NCBI GenBank assembly: GCA_000320545.1
Contig: ADNK01000260.1
Span: forward strand, 107,501 to 171,500
Length of the DNA stretch: 64,000 nucleotides
Origin: Bigelowiella natans CCMP2755
Taxonomy: Eukaryota; Cercozoa; Chlorarachniophyceae
Direction of reading: 5' to 3'
Position numbers and translations under genes: made by a program. The notes beneath the pieces are model-generated. The model saw only the letters and a list, made by a program, of their open reading frames with translations, had not been told where the DNA came from and searched no databases. The first letter of the stretch is position 1. Every line of letters starts with the position of its first letter. Of the stretch, positions 34,857 through 49,410 are shown one piece after another.

Positions 34857-36748
34857 ATGGCATGCACTAATCTCACGCTCCACCAAAGTAAACTATATTT
34901 CACAGATGAAGAAGGACGTACATTTTTGAATGATGCAACAGTGTTCAAGGTAATTTTTATTCAGTTTGAATTGTTTTTCAGCAATCAAACCTATGCTTGC
35001 TCCTCGTACTGTCTTATAGTAGATGTTGGCGGAGGCTCTCATTCCTAAAATCTTACAAATTTCTGCTGTCATCCCTCAATATGCTATTTGCTCATATTTC
35101 TCGGGTTTTTACTAAAAATAATACCAGAATGTATTATAAAAGGAATATATTTGATGTCGAGATTCCCACGATGTGCTGAAAGTATCACAAAATCTCTCAT
35201 TCTCGTTTTTGGGTCTACGCCGGAACTGCGTAGCCGACCCAGCAATGAGGGTATCTCTTTCTAAAGTCAGGCACAGCACAATGGCATGTTTTAGGGGAGA
35301 ATACAGTACGTTTTCTTGTATTTCTTTTGCAAAAATTATACGGGTGGTTGCAAATGACAGTAAATTCTTCTTCAAAATAGAATTATTATGCGGTAAAAAT
35401 ATTAAAAGCTACATAAGGAAGTGCTAGAGGTGACAACTCTCCCACTCACACAAGCAGCCAAAAACATATACCCTTTCTTTTGAGACCCCACAAACATGCG
35501 TCTGATTCTCTTACAAAAAAGGAGATCAGTAGTGCACGAGATAATATTGAAGTGGGCTATTTGTTCTGAAGAAGTCGATGGAAGTCGTAGACTTCGTTGT
35601 TCATTTCAGATCTTTTCCGCACTCGTATTTTATCCTGAGACAATAAATATTTCGTGTCTCAGGAAAAGATTTGATGGTTTTTTTTCCTCTGAGGATGGAC
35701 ACGTAGCGTACATAATGGCAGCGCTGCAGCGAGCATGCTGGACGTATAGCTGCGTCACTAAGAGGGTTGGAAGGGGACAACCTGGCCCAATTTTAAGGAC
35801 CATATCTTCGAGACAGGCATCTGTGCCAGACATATCAGCGGTGTGAAGAAAATACATTTGCTTCCATTGTTATTCATTCGACTACCGTAGAGTTTAACTT
35901 GGTCATGTTTACAGGGGGCAATACAGGAGGCCGGTTCCAATTCTTTAGCTACCTATCTGCTCAAACCTTGGAGGCCTGGTTAAAAAGAATAAAATCACAA
36001 ATGTACGGTGGTAATTATTTTTTGGCAGGTGCAAGAGGCAACATTTTTCTAAACCAGGACCGGGAGTCCAAATTCAAGTACTTGCCACAACACCTCTCCT
36101 ATTCACGCCCCTTACATTTCACATTGCAGAAATCAAAAATATTTCAACCACATGTAGAAGCGCCTTTTTGTGCAATTGAGTTTTCCGATATCTCAATTTG
36201 AAGGGATAATTCCATTTAAATACGCACAATGCTCATTTCTTTTACAGGTACATAGAAGTTAATAAGAGTGAGATTAGACTTGAATTCCAAGATACAGATT
36301 CTTCTATATACCAGGTTAGTGTTAAAATGAGTACTGTTAAATTGAAGAATAAAAACTTACAACCTTTATATCAGTATTATATAGAGAGATGGACAGAACG
36401 ATCGGAGTATGGGACAGTCAAGCCTAGCATGGTATAGAGATACCACTGCTCTCTTTCTGTTTTGTGTTTTGAGTTGATGTTCACTACAGGACAGTATTTC
36501 GGAAAGCAGTGATATCCGAGATCTGGTCATAGATGTGAGGAATAACACGTTCTGTGGTGCTGGTGCTACTGTACTACTTTGCAAACAGGTGGAAAGTGCA
36601 TAAATACTATTCACACGGATGCGGTTCTTCTCTAACAACCTACTCATTAAATTTATCCTGGTGACTGTGAACTACTTAGGGCTTCATTTCATTTTTGAAG
36701 AGAAACTTAAACATGCCACATTTGGAAGAAGTTTCCCAGCTATCATAA
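34857..36748 (+). CDS. unrecognised multi-exon protein
   Basis: I do not recognise the family. Plausible exons: 34857–34949 (from ATG, ending TVFK), a following exon starting MLAEALIPKILQ at about 35020, several in the 35150–36030 stretch (one contains GGRFQFFSYLSAQTLEAWLKRI, which could be the last helix of a PH-like fold), then 36248–36314, 36490–36588 and 36680–36748. The last three chain in frame and give EIRLEFQDTDSSIYQ, SSDIRDLVIDVRNNTF and a terminal HLEEVSQLS. Codon-like bias and consistent GT/AG borders support a real gene, but the middle exon structure is unresolved. The intron between 36314 and 36490 lacks microsatellites. Confidence 0.42.
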
Positions 36749-38045
36749 GTTTGACTGTAAAGTTTTGCCGGATGTAGAGTACATAGGAGTTTGTAAAGTG
36801 AACGAAGATAACCACAAAATAAGTTCGACGTATACTGTTGTGCTTCAAGTATTCGCTAGAGTGTGTCTATGTTCTGGTTTGCACAGCATGAACACCAGCG
36901 ATGTAGTTGTAAAGTGATTAGAGACGGCTTTGATAGAAGTGCTACTTAGCGTTAGGCCATCGCATGAGGCACTCTAGCCAGGGATAAAATTATGATGCCC
37001 CACATTCATCGTGAACTGGTGAATAAAATTTCATCATGGCACCGCACCGCATGCCCATCGAATGTCAACATTCTTTTAGCAAGCAACCTCTAGACCTGCT
37101 GCCCTTCAATCCCGCAGAATTCGCACTGTCCTCGTTCTTCAAATGGATGTCAAATGTTCAATTCATTAGTTGTTGCTGAGCGACGCTTGTCATGTTTGCA
37201 AAGTTGCAAAAATCAGTGCATCATGCTAGCATGTCTAGCGTCACCACCATTGCATTGAACATCATTGAATGTTGAACTTTGAATTGGAGTGGTCATTGCA
37301 TCATCTAGTCATTGCGTCATTGCGCGCACGTGCAGAAACACCTCTGGACCTCCGGAAACGAGGCTTTTCGATTTGCGTGTGCAGTCGGACAATTGCGCAC
37401 CTCTAGACCTGTTGTGCAAAGGGCATGATGAGTTTTTTTGTTGAGTCGCTTTGTGACCCTGCACACTGCTAGACTGTCTGCTTGTGATTGCTCGAACCAC
37501 GGAGCGTTCTTCATTGTGAGCACTCCGTCAAGGTGCAAACTTGTGCTGCGTTGACAAGCTGAATGCCAGTGCACCTGCGCACGCAACATGGACAAGTGGA
37601 CAGATCGATGCGATTGTCATTGCGATTCGTCCATCTCAGTGTTTCACGAAGCTGGGTGTGGTGCACTGATGCAATTGCTTGAATTGCGTTGCACACATTG
37701 CGTTCACTCGCGTTGACATCCTTCGACATTCCAACAAAACTCAAACAAGATTCCACAATTCACACTTGGTGCTGCAACAAGCTGGACGCACCTGCTCAAG
37801 CAAATCACTTGTGGATCATGCACACAAACATGCATTGTTCCTTTCCAATGATTGATTGATGAATGGATGAATGATGAATGATGCAACTGAAAGGATCATT
37901 GGACAAACAAATTGACTGACGCAATGAACAATTCGCACCCCACCGCCTATTCATCTCCAAATGCATGTCATTTCTTACCCGCGACATTGATAAACATCAT
38001 GAACATCACCAAAAATCAACCCAACTTCTGATTAAACTCAAAGCG
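36749..38045. other. intergenic region with TAGC/TGCATT-rich stretch
   Basis: 36850–37960 is GC-richer than the flanking introns, with CATGCTAGCATG-type words and many TGCATT/CATTG words. No supported gene. Confidence 0.5.
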
Positions 38046-40729
38046 ATGGGGAAAAGGAACAAAGGACACAAAGCGCGGAAGAAGAAAAAGTCACAGGTAG
38101 GGACGCAGGACAATCTCCCTAATCGTCCTCGGTCAGAGCAAGAGCTAAAACTCAACATTCGAAGGGCGGAGGTATGTCACTTTCAAATGACGTTCGTGAT
38201 CAAGTGTTGTTGTCTGTTGCTCGTTGTTAAATCCTAATCACTAATCCATGAACACACGCCTTTTTAGACTGTATTATTATCATTATTGTTATTATTATTA
38301 CCTCGCAATTTAGGCAAGTATGACGGCCTCGTTGGTAAAAAATATTTTTAATCTAGGAGGAAGCACACAAAATACATGTGTGTGTGTGTGTGTGTGTGTG
38401 TGCATACATATATGCATAATTTCACATCTGTAAACACATTTATTTCGAAGGGAACACAGAAACATCTTTATGCTTGTGAATATGTGTACGCATCTTAATT
38501 GTTCATAATGCCATTGAAGCTCCCGTATGCGAAAGACGGATCAACAAAAGCTATGGTAAAGATATCTCTCGGGCATAGGCATACGAGCAATGAAAGAATC
38601 TGCTTCGTATGCGTAGGCTTCTCTTGCCCAAGCATATCACAAAGGAAAGGGAGTTAAAAAAAATATGGACAAGGCAATTAAGCTCTACACTGAAGCTGCC
38701 AGCGCTAAGAAGAAGCCCTCAATTACTGCTGCTTACAATCTAGGTATGGATGAAACGAAATAATATATTCCCCAAGTAAGCTCTTCTATCATTTTACGTA
38801 TTAAAACAGCGTCAATTCTCAACGAACGCGAATCCCCTGATGTTGCTATTCCATGGTATGCTTGACTCAACACGATGACAAAAAAAATCTAATTCAGTAT
38901 TTTATTTATGTATATAGGGTTGATTCTACTGTCTCTACCAGAAACGTAAAATTGCTTACGCGTTGTATTTTGTTCTAGGTTTCAAAAGGCTGCCAGCTAT
39001 GAAATAGATTTAAGAAACAAACGGAATGTTGGTGGGCACAGTTGATAATTGTCACTTTGCTGAAGATCACAAACAACTCAAACAACATTATGCAGGTGAG
39101 GAAGTTGTGGAAGTGGCGATGTCAAATTTTGTATTGGGGACCCTATACGAGGGGAAAACAAACTTAGCGATAAAATGGGAGAAAGACTTAGTGAAATCCT
39201 TGCATCATTATCAAAAGGTACTTCTAATTGTTCAGATTCAGTGTTCCAAAGTAGATGCATTGGGAATGTCTATAATGTGACCACATAGGCTGCCGCCCTT
39301 CATCATGGACAGTCTGCCTTTAATCTTGCAACGTTGCTAGTTTCCTGTGAAAACGAAGAGGTCAACAAAATACGTCTAAAGAACATCTAAAGAAAAATGA
39401 GATCATTGCTAGTTAAGTTGTGGAATTGTAAGAAGTGCGATCCGTTGTTGAGGTACGTGATCGGAAGGAGGCATTAAAATGGTACACAGAAGCTGCAAAT
39501 CAAGGTTTATTTGTTTTGTCTAACTTTCCAAAATGTTGGATCCCTGGAAACATGTTCCTTCGTTGTGAAAAGGCATCGCTGCTGCTGCCTTCATGCTTGC
39601 GCAAATGTACCAACAAGGAGAGGTATTTTTTTTCCAGGAATGCAGAACACTATTGGATGAGTTGTGCTGACTAATTTCACTAGGGGACCCAAAAAAATCC
39701 CAAAGCAGCCCTCAGATGGGCAAAAAAGGCACATGCGGGGGGTAACATTTTACAGACTTTTGCAAAGGACTGTACCCATCTTAGGAAAACTTTTGAAATC
39801 TCCCCTAAAGGTGTTCAGCGTGCAAGAGATCTCTATCTCAAAATTGAACAGGATAATCAAGAGAGGAGAAGAAAGATTCATGATATTGAAAGTCGCCTTT
39901 CCGAGCTTGAAGCTATACGGGAAATGCTAGATAATGAGGACAATGAAGAGGTAGCTCGCTTTCTAAAATATACTAAAATTTTGGAATGAAAAACTAAAAA
40001 AGTCCCATAAATTTGTGCAATTGGTGGAATAGAAGCGTGATCAAACATTTTTTATCGGTACTTCTCCTAATAATTTTTGTGTTGACATTATCCTTGGAGT
40101 AGGCAGGTATTACTTTGTACAAGATAAATCCAGGATATAGGTGACCAATGCCAAAATTTCAGTCACGGACTAACGGTGTCATTCATTTATGTCAATGTAG
40201 GTTCAGCATTCGTCGCAAGCCAACAGAAGATCCGGGCTGTAGAACTGGTCGGTCATGCTTATACGTTATGAAAAGTCGAGCATTTTCTCACGGACGAATC
40301 ATTTGTTGCATACTAGTCAATTTTAGAATTCTCTAAATTTTATCTTGACACTTTATACTGTCTCAGGCGAGATTTTGGAACCGAATACTATTTTTAAGGT
40401 TAAAAAAGTGATCAAACGTGAGGTAGGACACACTCACTGATGCAAAACTTATTCTCAATAAAAATATGCATTCGGGTATTAAACATGGACTAGCCCGATG
40501 CCATGCTTCGGAATGTATAAATAGGATGACGGTGCATTTAAAAATATTTTTCTACTACTAGAGTTCCGAGATGGTAACTGCTCAAACTTTCTTGGAATTG
40601 GCTGATGGTAGTGGATGGGCATTTACAGATCATCCAAAATCGAATTCGATTAAGCTTGTCAGTAAAATTTCGACAAAGCTCAGCAAATCAAAGAGTCACC
40701 ACGATAGCATGGAGCGGTTGCTGTCATAA
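38046..40729 (+). CDS. Sel1-repeat protein with basic N-terminus and coiled coil
   Basis: Sel1-like repeats are TPR-related helical pairs that serve as scaffolds. Exon 1 (38046–38171) codes MGKRNKGHKARKKKKSQ, a strongly basic start. Later exons give repeat units: AYHKGKGVKKNMDKAIKLYTEAA (38610–38740 region, split here as AYHKGKGVKKN and KAIKLYTEAA), LGTLYEGKTN and HHYQKAA across 39080–39310, EALKWYTEAANQG (39460–39505), FMLAQMYQQGE (39580–39620) and NPKAALRWAKKAHA (39690–39740). A coiled coil rich in Arg/Glu (about 39800–39950) and a C-terminal module with FLELADGSGWAFTD (40580–40650) end the protein, with stop at 40727–40729. Some small exons between 38800 and 39060 remain uncertain. Function unknown. 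Confidence 0.75.
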
Positions 40730-41571
40730 TTGCTCAGCATTTAATTTTAGTTGCGTTCAGAAAGCATCATCAGCTTCACAAAATGATGAGTCAACAAACC
40801 GCAATCCATGCATGAATTTCCTGTAGATCCCATACAGCCCATACAGCGTAAATGTTGAAGCCCGCTAGCCCGGGACGCGCGGAATGGTTAGACTCCCTCT
40901 GTGTCATAATTGTCATTGTCTACTTCTCTAGCTGTGCTTGCCAGCGCTAGCGTGCATTCAATGAAAGGTAATGCCACACACCACATTGCAGTCCATGTTT
41001 CATGTGCTCTTTGTTTTTCCATGTGACAACTGCACTGCATCTTGCTAGCTTGCTAGCTTGCTAGCAAGCTAGCAACCTATCCCGCGCATGATGTGACATG
41101 CACACGGCATGCAACTAGTTCTAGCTAGACATGCTAGAGACGGAGGAGAACTAGAACACAAACACAAACACAAACACGTTGCAAAGTGACAACACACATG
41201 CTAGCATGCCATGATTATGCCTAGCTAGCTAGATGGATGCGTCACGTCGTTGCAGCTGGCTAGCTGGGGCCGAAAATGAGGATGCATGATGACGACTAGA
41301 TGAGTCTAGTGAGTGCGGCATGCATGCAATCGTATTAAGTGCTGCGATTCATCAATCGCAGCAGTAAGACAACATTGCTAGACTGCATCGCTGAACAGAC
41401 GCATCCAGCCATCTATCCATGCATGTGCGAAAGGCTGGTGTCCACACAACAAGACTAGGAAGTACACGCTCATTGTCTAGATTGCTCCCTCAAATTTTCT
41501 TACGGTGTACATGCCTTGTGCATTCTCTAGGTTTTCGCGGGTTAGAAGATCTTACATCATCAAAATTTCAT
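40730..41571. other. tail-to-tail intergenic region with TAGC island
   Basis: Between the stops of the Sel1 gene (+) and the chromatin gene (−). 40850–41420 holds dense GCTAGC repeats (for example 41041–41075). No gene seen. Confidence 0.55.
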
Positions 41572-42227
41572 TCATTGCTTATTATCATCCAGGTCCTCCG
41601 CACGAACAAGGAGCTGGAGAACTTTCCGCCCTTGTATCCACTCGTCGTAGCGCTTGTTCCATCCGTGGTAATGGACCTACAAATACAGAGAAATTGGGTA
41701 AGAATTATGGCAGATGCATGATAAGAAGAGATCGTCACTGCATGAAGAAGACGCGTCTCATTAGCACGGTTTTTGAATGGGGAATAACCACAAAAAATGG
41801 CAATGACAGCAGCGTTAGCAGTAGAAACATTCGCCCCTACCTTATATCGTGCTCGTGCGGTTGTAGAAGGCCCTTTGGGCCTGCCTGGCAGCATCTTTAT
41901 CTCGAGTATGAATGCTTCGTAAGCGCGCTCTCCGTTCTGGCAAAGGACCTGGTGATTGATAGCAATGGACAACATAACGACAGGGGCCAACGGCGAAGAA
42001 CAACAACTCCTCGCTTCATTTGAGTGTGGTTTGATGCAACCTTTCATGTAAAAGGGGAAAACGCTACACGAACACGGAGTATGTGCTGTCGCCCAAGGCT
42101 TTTGTGAATGCCCTCACAAGCGCAACATTGTCTATGCTATTTGTTTTTGTAAGACTACACCACAATGAAGCATGGACTTCATCCAACTTCTTCATTCTTC
42201 TTTCCCTCCCCCTCTATCTCTCTTACA

Positions 42228-42268
<41 letters not shown>

Positions 42269-42631
42269 CATTCATTGTACAGCAAGCACGAGGGTGGAGC
42301 GCGGCAGGACCGAACCTTATCACCAATGCCGATGGGTCTTTTAAGCTTGGAAGGCGAGTAGTTCTTGTCTAGAAGTTTCGCGCGCTGTAAATCCTTCAGC
42401 AGCACCCCCTTTTTCTTCTTCCGTGCGGCTGCTCGGTTCAAAGCGAGTTTCTTCTTCAAGCTCAGCTCCGCGCTATGCGCTTTGCCACCTGACAACGGCG
42501 ATGCTGTGGAGGCGGCCGCCGACGACGAAGAAGCTATGTTGCTAATCGCAGCTTCGATATCTAGCGTGCCCATCAAGACAGAAATGGGGGAAGGTTTGGG
42601 AGGAGGAGACGTTGGTGACTGAGTCCCTTGC

Positions 42632-42664
<33 letters not shown>

Positions 42665-43035
42665 ATTGTATTTTTTCGCCTTGGCCTTTTGTGCCCTTCC
42701 GCGCCAGCAGGTTGCAGCAGATGGCCGTGCTCGGGGTCTTGATCATCGTCAATATCGTCGTCGATGTCGTCGCTCTCATCGTCATCTTCGTCTTCGTATT
42801 TACTGTATCCTCTCGGATGAGAGGCCTCCTCATCTCCCTGCATTTCACTATCTAATGCCCCCCGCATGCTGGAGTTTGAGGTAGCTAATTGCCTCTTGGA
42901 CGCAGCAGCAGCAGCACCAGCAGCAGCACCAGCAGGAGGAGGAGCTTCAGATGAGAAAGATTCTTCCATCTTCATCACATAGCTCTTACCATCCTTCGTA
43001 GTGGAGGGAGGCTGCGGTCTCTTCTGCGCGCACAA

Positions 43036-43079
<44 letters not shown>

Positions 43080-44305
43080 TCGCTTCATGCTTGTTTGCTG
43101 GTGCTGTTATCGGTTTGGTTTTGGCGACTGCCTTCGGTACGGATGAAAGAATGCAAGCATAGTGCATGTGTGCGTGTTTCTCGAGATTCATATGCATCAT
43201 GGTCTTACTACAGCATACACAAATTGGGCCAACCCCCCCTCCCCCCCCCACATGAAGAACCAATCTTTCAAAAAGAAAAAAAAGAGCTATTTGGGGTGGG
43301 AGGAATATACCGTCGAGGAAGATGAAGAGGCCAACAAGCCCTCATTAGCTGCTGCCGCAGCTCTATCTTGACCCGTCATACCAGCATAATTCTTCCTCGC
43401 TGATGGCGTTGTCATCGTCGCGGCTGCTCTCTGTGCATCGTCGGTGCCTGTATTTGCTGGAAAGTTACTTCTTGGCAGGGCAAAGGGAACCTTCCTCCTT
43501 CCGCGCTTGCCCCCATCTATACCGTGTGGTTTGAATGAAGATGATGGTGGTTGCGAGGGAGCAGCAGCTACGAGACTGGCTGAAGAGGAGGAGTTGCCCC
43601 CCCCGCGCACCCCTGCTGCTGCTACCCTGGATACAGCAGCGAGACTGATGGGATTCTCGATGCGAATGAACGTTAGCGACCTCCGGGAAGTAGTAGCAGC
43701 AGTAGTAGGTGTAGCAGTGGTAGTAGTGGCAGTAGTGGTGGCGGCGGTGCGTGTGTGAGGAGGAAAGGAGGAGAGGGAGGAGGAGGAGGAAGAGGAAGAG
43801 GAGGAAGCGAGGGATGTGCTTATGGTGGTTGCGGGGATCCAAGGGGAGGAGGAGGAAGAAGAAGAAGAAGAAGAAGCAGAAGAGAGAGGAAGCTTCTTCA
43901 AAACTACAACCAGCCCCTTCCTCCTCTTGTGAGTCTTGCTTCGCTGATGAGAGGAGGAGGAGGAGGAGGAGGAGGAGGAGGAGGAGGAGGAAGCTGAAGA
44001 AGAGAGAAATTGCTGCTTGCGTTTTCTCGATGCCTCCGCTTGTTGCGTGGCAGTAGCAGCAGCAGCGGCGCTCTCACGAGGACCAGGAAGGAGCGGGTAA
44101 TCAACTTCGTCAGGAGGGAGAGGAGGGAGGTTAAGCTGTTTCTTCGCTGCAGCCTGCTTGGCCTCCCTTAGCACCTTACGAATGATAGTCTCCAACTGAG
44201 ATACCGGGATTCCCATCAATACCTTTTCAGGAAGGGGGGGGGGGAGGAGGAGGAGGAGGAGGAAAGGAGGTAAGATTGGGTGATTATGCTCTGGTGTCCG
44301 TAGTA

Positions 44306-44342
<37 letters not shown>

Positions 44343-45095
44343 GTGGTAGTGGTAGTAGAGGATAAGATATAACCAATCACTACCATCATCATCATCATCA
44401 TCATCATTCATTGCATCAGCCAGAGCGACAATGGCATGTAATCTATCACCATCAGGCAACTAATAATATCGAGATGTAGTAGTAGTTGTAGTAGTAGTAG
44501 TAGCAGTAGTCGTTGTAGTGGGAGGAGTAGTAGTCTTTGTAGTAGTAGCAGCAGCAGCGTCAATAATAATACCGTTCTTCTTGTCTGTTGGAATACTTGG
44601 TTACTGGCCTTGTCGAGCCGTGTTTTGGCCACTTCTCTATGCTGCACAAGCGTTAGTAACTGCCGCGCCTTTAACAGCTCCTGCCTCAAAACCAGCTTTG
44701 GGAACAGGAGGAGGAAGAGAGAGTGGAAAGGGGGAGAGAGGGAAGGGGGAGGAGAGCGACGACGATGAATATGCGGCGCACATCGAGGTAGCACAATCAC
44801 GTAGAAAGACGTTCTCACCGTCGTTTATTGATTGGTTGATTGGTTGATTGGTTGATTGATTGACCAAAGGTGCTTGTAACGTACCATCCGTATGTAGGAT
44901 TCTGGCAGGTTGTTGCGTTGTCGCCTTAGAATCAAGAGAGGCGTGTGCTCCAAGCAGCACGTCGTGTGCAGCTGTGCATTGGAGTTGTAGCCGCTCGCCT
45001 TCGCGCCCATGTAGCTGCCGGAAAGCAGTCCGCACATGACCTGGCAAACGCAGAGTAGTGGAAGATCATCATCATCGTCATGATCACCGTCATCG

Positions 45096-45134
<39 letters not shown>

Positions 45135-45789
45135 CACGGTGCGAAGAACATACGTGGAAGTTCTTGTCGCACTCCTCTGCGCAATCGAGGCATGCCCCCT
45201 GCCTCTGGTTACATAGGTAGCAGCGGTGATGAAACCTGGTGGTGGTGGTGGTGGGGGTAGCGGGTTTGAGAAGAATTGGGGGGGGGGGGCGGACGATGAT
45301 AATGAGGAGGATGATGATGACAATACTGATGTTCATGATGATGACGACGTTGATAGTCACCACGACAAATATAAGAGAAATAAGACTTCAGTACCACACT
45401 ACTATAACTCCTATTCAAGAAACTCCGTTTTGGTGGTAGTAATAGTAGCAGCAGCAGTAGTAGTAGTAGTAGTAGTAGTAGTAGTCGTGAAGCACGCGCA
45501 CCTCGACTTGGGTATATCTGATAGGCCTATAGGGGTCATCTTCTCCACATCGTAGATACAAGCTTCCGGAATCCAGCGCGCACACGCCACATGCACCCAC
45601 TTGTTGTCCATTGTTGGCTAGTAAAGCAACACACACACACACACACACACGCGCACACACACACACGCACACACGCACACATCGTCATTTAGAGAACTCC
45701 TAGATACAACATATTATACGTTCCATATTTATATGGAAGGCGAAGTACACGTCCTGAGAGACCGCTCCGAGTAAACGTGAGCTTGTGAG

Positions 45790-45861
<72 letters not shown>

Positions 45862-47007
45862 CTTCCTCTTTCAGTACCATAATTTAAAAAAAACAAAACA
45901 AAAAATAAATAAAACCAAACAAAATCGAGTTTCGTACCGCGGTAAACAACGCAAAATATCGCTATTGCTAGTAGCAGCAGCAGCAGCAGCAGTATAAGCG
46001 CATGGACGAGGATCTACCTTGAAGGCCCCCCCCCTCCTCGGGCAAAGGGCGCAGGACACCGGCTTGACTCGGTTCTTTCTCGATTTGCATCGATCACACG
46101 TCCACTGCTCTCCCTCTGGAAAGTCTCGCGGCACCCCGTAGCACTCCATGTGCGTCTCGACGTTGCATTTCACACACCGCACCAACCGGTTGATGCCTCC
46201 CTTGCCATCGCTGCTGGGGATGTCCCCCTGTGTCGTTTTGGTGACGATGATGACGACGGCGGTGGGGAGGGGGGGGGTGAATCATATGGAAAAAATTGTG
46301 AGGCTATTATTCATTGAAATAACGGGTTTCTTCGCGAAGGGAAGATCATTTTATTAGGGCGTGAGCAAGCAAATACTATGTGAAATTTGTTCTTATAACG
46401 CGCCGTGGGTCGAGAATCACCATCGGAGTCTTTCCCTACTTTCACCCGAACGAATCACACCGCTACAACTTCCATAACCAACACACACACACAATGACGT
46501 ACGACTGGCTAATGGTGCCGCACGCAACACCACCTTGACAAAGCACACAGCGCATCTGTTTGGCTCATAGAGATCCTGGCAAGAAGCAGCAGCACCGGTA
46601 GGGAAGGGGGGGGGGGGGGGGGATAGGAGGGGGGGAGGGAATCAGAGACGAATGATGGCGACGACGATGACGAAGAAGAAGTAGAAAATGCATAGATGAA
46701 AGAGAATCATCGTGTTTATCATCATTCCAGCAAAGCCATTGCCATCCTCATAATCCTTGTACCTCGATGAGCTCCTGCTGCTGCATTTTCTCGAGGTGTC
46801 TTTGGCGTGTTTTGTTGCGAAATTGCAGTTGTCGTTTCTGACCCAGAGCTCGCACGGACACCTGTCTTTGCTTGTCGCGGGTGGCGGATACGCCTGCATA
46901 TTTGCGGCGTCAATTGTTGTCACGGAAAACCAGGGATTGTTATCGTTTGGTGAGTATATTCGCCTCCATTCGTATGTGCATGCGAACGCGCGCGTGTGAT
47001 ATAACAT

Positions 47008-47049
<42 letters not shown>

Positions 47050-49360
47050 TCTGACTGACCTTTTGGCACGTGGGAGTCACAGTAGATGGTGAAAGATAAC
47101 TCCTCTCGCATCTTTGTTGTTGACGATGCTGCCTTGTTGTTTTTTTTCTTCTTCTTCTTCTTCTTCGTCGCCTTCTTCGCAACGGTCATGTAAGCACCGT
47201 TGTACCTTTTTGGTTTCAGTCCAAAAGGGAAAAAAGGGAATCAACACAATCGTTTTTTTAAAAAGCAAGAGGGGGAGGACTGTTCGTACAAATCGCACAG
47301 CTTAGTACAGGATTGAACAGCGCTATTTTTACATTTGGGAATACTAATCATGATGATGATGATAATTGATGATGGTGGTGATGATGATGATGATGAAGAT
47401 GAGAAATAAACTGCTAAATTTCGCCGTCTTCAATCACGACTCCCCCAATGGCCTCGCTGAGACTCCCGCATTGACTCGCTGTCTATCATGAATTTTCCGA
47501 CTTGCCCACAACTTCTACGGAAAAACGCTCTACTACTAACGTCGAGATGAAATGGCCACTCTACCATGCACAGAGCGGGTGAAAGCTGCGTGGGCAGTTC
47601 TTTGCCGCACAGCGCACGGTAGCTCCGACGGTCTCCTTGCAGATCTTTAATTTTGCCATAACCAGCAGCACGAGGAGGGGGGGGGGGGGGGGGGGGGAAA
47701 AATATGGGGTTGCTTATTTGCATGTCTTTCCGAGCATTGAAGAGGGGAGAGAGAATGAAATTTTGGGACAGAGGGAATAAGGGGGGAGGGGGGGGGGACG
47801 GCGGAGGTTTGGAAGTAACTAAGTGGCACTTGCACAGATTTTTGATGAAAATATAATTGCGAATTTTACAGAGTCCTTCGTAGCCGAAAACACCACGGCT
47901 AAAGGGCATTGCATGCATTGGCGTTGTTGATATTCAGTAGTCTCTTATCATTCGTTGATAGGGTCTGTGATGATGATGATGACGACGATGATGATGATGA
48001 TGATATCTAATTGCATACTCGGCAGGTAGCGGTCGGGTCATGTTGCATCGCCTCTTGAGCGTCACGCAAAACAGCACCCACGTTCCTGATCTCCCCCATC
48101 GACTTCACGTCACCGATCTTTTGCCATTATCAAAACCAAGAGATAGCATCAAGGAGAATGGATTCGGAGGTTAGGGGGGGGGGGAGGGAAATGGCGGGAA
48201 AAAGGAGGAGGAGGAGAAGGAGAGGGGGCCAGGAAGGCGAAGCTATAATAACCTCTTATCACTAGCACTATATTGTGATCATATACTCTATCTTTCTCAT
48301 TCTACCGCACCATTCTGTGGAGCTACTCCTCCTACCCCCCCCCACCCCCACCCCCCAAAAAAAAACTCCCCACATCATCATCATCATCAATCAACCGCAG
48401 GGGGGGCTCCATCATGACGTATAGCTACGAACAAAACAGCAGCAGCACACCTCTACACGGGGGTGCCATAGCGCACATGCGATATGAACCCACGATGACG
48501 CCGTTCCATCATCAGCAACCGTTGGTTTCAAAGCTCCTCCGGAAACCTTAAAGGGTAGTGGGGGGGGGGGGGTCATTATAAAATAGAAGCAGGCTCTTGA
48601 AGAATTTCACGAGTAAGAGGCTCGTTGAAAATGTTAGCGGCGGGGGGATAATCTCCAACTGTGTTTATAGCTTCCAACAGCCACTACCATCAATACTAAA
48701 AATAACCTAACCCCTCTCCCCCCCCACACGTCAACTACCACAACACTGACACTACCACTACTGCTACCACTAGTAATAATAATAATAATAATAATACTAT
48801 TACTACCGGGCATAAGACGCAGCTGTGCGTATTTGTAGATCCAATCGGTGGCCCTTTATATCGTCGTGTTTAATCGTCGTGTTTAATCGTCGTATCAGTA
48901 TTGGCAAGAAGCTTGTTCAGAGATGTATGTAGTCGTTGATGATGATAATGATGATGATAATGATATTGATGATGATGATTCTTATTATACTGCTAGCAGA
49001 TCGATTTCGACAAAGCAATCGGAATGGAAAATCCTTTTTTACGAAAAAGATGAAAACAGGAAAGAGCGATGGCGTGCGCCCCCTCCCCCCCCCTCTTCTC
49101 TCTTTTTTTTTCTCTGCTTCCCCTCTCAATCTCAAAACGACACCGATATCATACATACGTTGAGGACGCCTCCCCGCCTTAGCTCCAACGGGAGGGGCTA
49201 ACGGCGCACACATGTCGCAGAACCATGAACCCAGTGGGATGCTCTTCACCTTTGGGGGGGGGGGGGGGGGGGTAGATTGACGATTGGAAACGTTGAGGAA
49301 GACGATGATAATAATGTATTCAAACAAGACTGCAACACAGAACCCAGCGACTACACAACG

Positions 49361-49410
<50 letters not shown>

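Noticed and set aside
41505-42023. 172-residue plus-strand frame
   Set aside because: Antisense to the chromo-barrel exons of the chromatin gene, whose minus-strand reading gives recognised motifs.
43444-44056. Arg/Gly/Glu-rich plus-strand frames
   Set aside because: They are the reverse of Ser- and Pro-coding low-complexity exons of the chromatin gene.
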